DNA of 6,332 nucleotides from an uncultured Collinsella sp. GTDB lineage: Bacteria; Actinomycetota; Coriobacteriia; Coriobacteriales; Coriobacteriaceae. The DNA lies in the NCBI GenBank assembly GCA_902470095.1, contig CABRFG010000080.1:1-6332 (forward strand). The letters run 5' to 3'. Each line of letters starts with the position of its first letter. Position 1 is the stretch's first letter. This document shows positions 5,459 through 6,332 of this stretch, piece after piece. Both the position numbers and the translations under genes were made by a program. The notes under the pieces were generated by a model, which searched no databases, was not told where the DNA came from, and was given only the letters and a program-made list of their open reading frames with translations.

Positions 5459-6313
5459 CTATTTCGATGCGCGCTCCGCCGCCTCAATCACGTGTTTGGC
5501 GAGAATCGCGGTGGTCACAGCCCCCACGCCGCCCGGCACGGGCGTGATGGCGTTAACGACCGGCTCCGCAGCATCAAAATCGATGTCCCCGACCAGCTTG
5601 CCAGCAGCCTCGTCCCAGTTAATGCCAACATCAATGATCGTCTGGCCCTCGCGAACGGCATCCGCGCCAATCGTGCTCGCGCGTCCAACGGCCGCAACAA
5701 CGATATCGGCAGAACGGCACTCGGCAGCAAGATCGCGTGTATGCGTATGGCACGTCGTCACCGTGGCATTGCGAGCCGTAAGTGCGGCGGCAACGGGACG
5801 CCCGATCACCAGCGAGCGCCCGACCACAGCAACCTTAGCTCCATCCAGCTCAACGCCGTAATGATCCAGCAAAGCCAGCACGGCTTCGGCTGTGCAGGGG
5901 GCAAAACCCTCGCCGCGCCCCGAAAGCGTGGTGAGCAGCGAAGCCGGCGTCATGGAGTCAACGTCCTTGGCGGGATCGAGCGCTGCGGCGACGGCGTTCT
6001 CGTCAAGGCCGGCGGGCAGCGGGCGGAACATCAAACAGCCATGAACAGCCGAATCGGTATTGATGTCCTCGATGGCCGTCAACAGCTCGTCCTGCGAAAC
6101 ATCGGCAGAAAGCAAAACGCGACGAGCCTCAATCCCCACTTTTTCGCAGCGCTTGAGCGCACCGCGCTCGTAGGATAGGTCGTCCTCGCGTGCACCGACG
6201 CGCAGGATGGCGAGGCATGGCTCTACGCCGTTTTTCTTCAGTTCTTCCGTCTTTGCATGGAGCTCCTCGGTCAGCGCCTTGGCGACCTCGGCTCCCTTGA
6301 GCAGCATAGCCAT
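5459..6313 (-). CDS. folD: FolD-like methylenetetrahydrofolate dehydrogenase, lacking cyclohydrolase catalytic residues
   Basis: Complete 284-residue protein of the FolD family, which oxidises 5,10-methylene-THF with NADP and usually also hydrolyses methenyl-THF to 10-formyl-THF in cytosolic one-carbon metabolism. NADP-domain motifs are intact: VVGRSLVIGRPVAAAL at 163-178, TTCHTHTRDL at 186-195, ADIVVAAVG, DVGIN at 228-232, GDIDF and ITPVPGGVGAVTTAIL at 256-271. In the N-terminal catalytic domain the usual Y-x-x-x-K reads Y48-E-R-G-A52, so the essential Lys (Lys56 in the E. coli and human enzymes) is Ala. The usual VQLPLP reads MFRPLP, so its Gln is Phe96. KDVD (116-119) is kept but is followed by Ser in place of Gly, and PCTP is PCTA. 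This suggests a dehydrogenase-only enzyme or an altered function. The length is normal. ATG 6313 has AGGAGG 10 nt upstream (6329-6324). Upstream genes lie outside the window. Confidence 0.92.
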   Translation of the reverse strand: MAMLLKGAEVAKALTEELHAKTEELKKNGVEPCLAILRVGAREDDLSYERGALKRCEKVGIEARRVLLSADVSQDELLTAIEDINTDSAVHGCLMFRPLPAGLDENAVAAALDPAKDVDSMTPASLLTTLSGRGEGFAPCTAEAVLALLDHYGVELDGAKVAVVGRSLVIGRPVAAALTARNATVTTCHTHTRDLAAECRSADIVVAAVGRASTIGADAVREGQTIIDVGINWDEAAGKLVGDIDFDAAEPVVNAITPVPGGVGAVTTAILAKHVIEAAERASK

Positions 6314-6323
6314 GGTAAAAATT

Positions 6324-6329
6324 CCTCCT
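6324..6329 (-). promoter_or_regulatory. Shine-Dalgarno AGGAGG of folD
   Basis: Minus-strand AGGAGG with a 10-nt spacer to ATG 6313. The second in-frame ATG (6307) would be 16 nt away, so 6313 is the better start. Confidence 0.75.
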
Positions 6330-6332
6330 CTG

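Overview
The window is a GC-rich stretch, roughly 60% G+C by eye. All five supported genes lie on the minus strand, so the window reads from right to left. Gene content and style suggest a gut actinobacterium of the class Coriobacteriia, probably Collinsella or a close relative. The supporting signs are a DUF4430 repeat surface protein with a KRG-type signal peptide, a C69 dipeptidase, an AarF/UbiB kinase paired with a phasin-like protein, and a variant FolD. The taxon is inferred; no 16S or other marker gene is present.

Reading from the right edge: (1) folD (6313-5459) encodes a methylenetetrahydrofolate dehydrogenase-type protein. It keeps the NADP-binding part but lacks the Lys and Gln that carry out the cyclohydrolase step. 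(2) A 346-nt gene-free gap (5113-5458) contains a 238-bp AT-rich element bounded by about 36-bp inverted repeats, 26 bp of them perfect. It has the shape of a MITE or of a large regulatory hairpin. (3) A C69-family dipeptidase (5106-3583) follows. (4) A phasin-like helical protein (3483-3067) and an AarF/UbiB kinase (3058-1295) sit 8 nt apart and look like one operon. That operon ends at a clear intrinsic terminator (1243-1216). (5) A promoter overlapping that terminator leads into a cobalamin riboswitch (1179-1007), which sits in the leader of (6) a secreted protein made of tandem, near-identical DUF4430 (transcobalamin C-terminal-like) domains. This last gene runs off the left edge.

The most notable arrangement is the last one: a B12-sensing RNA directly upstream of a surface protein built from transcobalamin-like domains. 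This suggests a B12-repressed surface cobalamin-binding or capture protein. The folD variant, the inverted-repeat element and the kinase/phasin pair are the other points worth a second look. Three gene starts (C69, phasin-like, DUF4430 protein) needed judgement, and the Shine-Dalgarno positions were used to settle them where possible.
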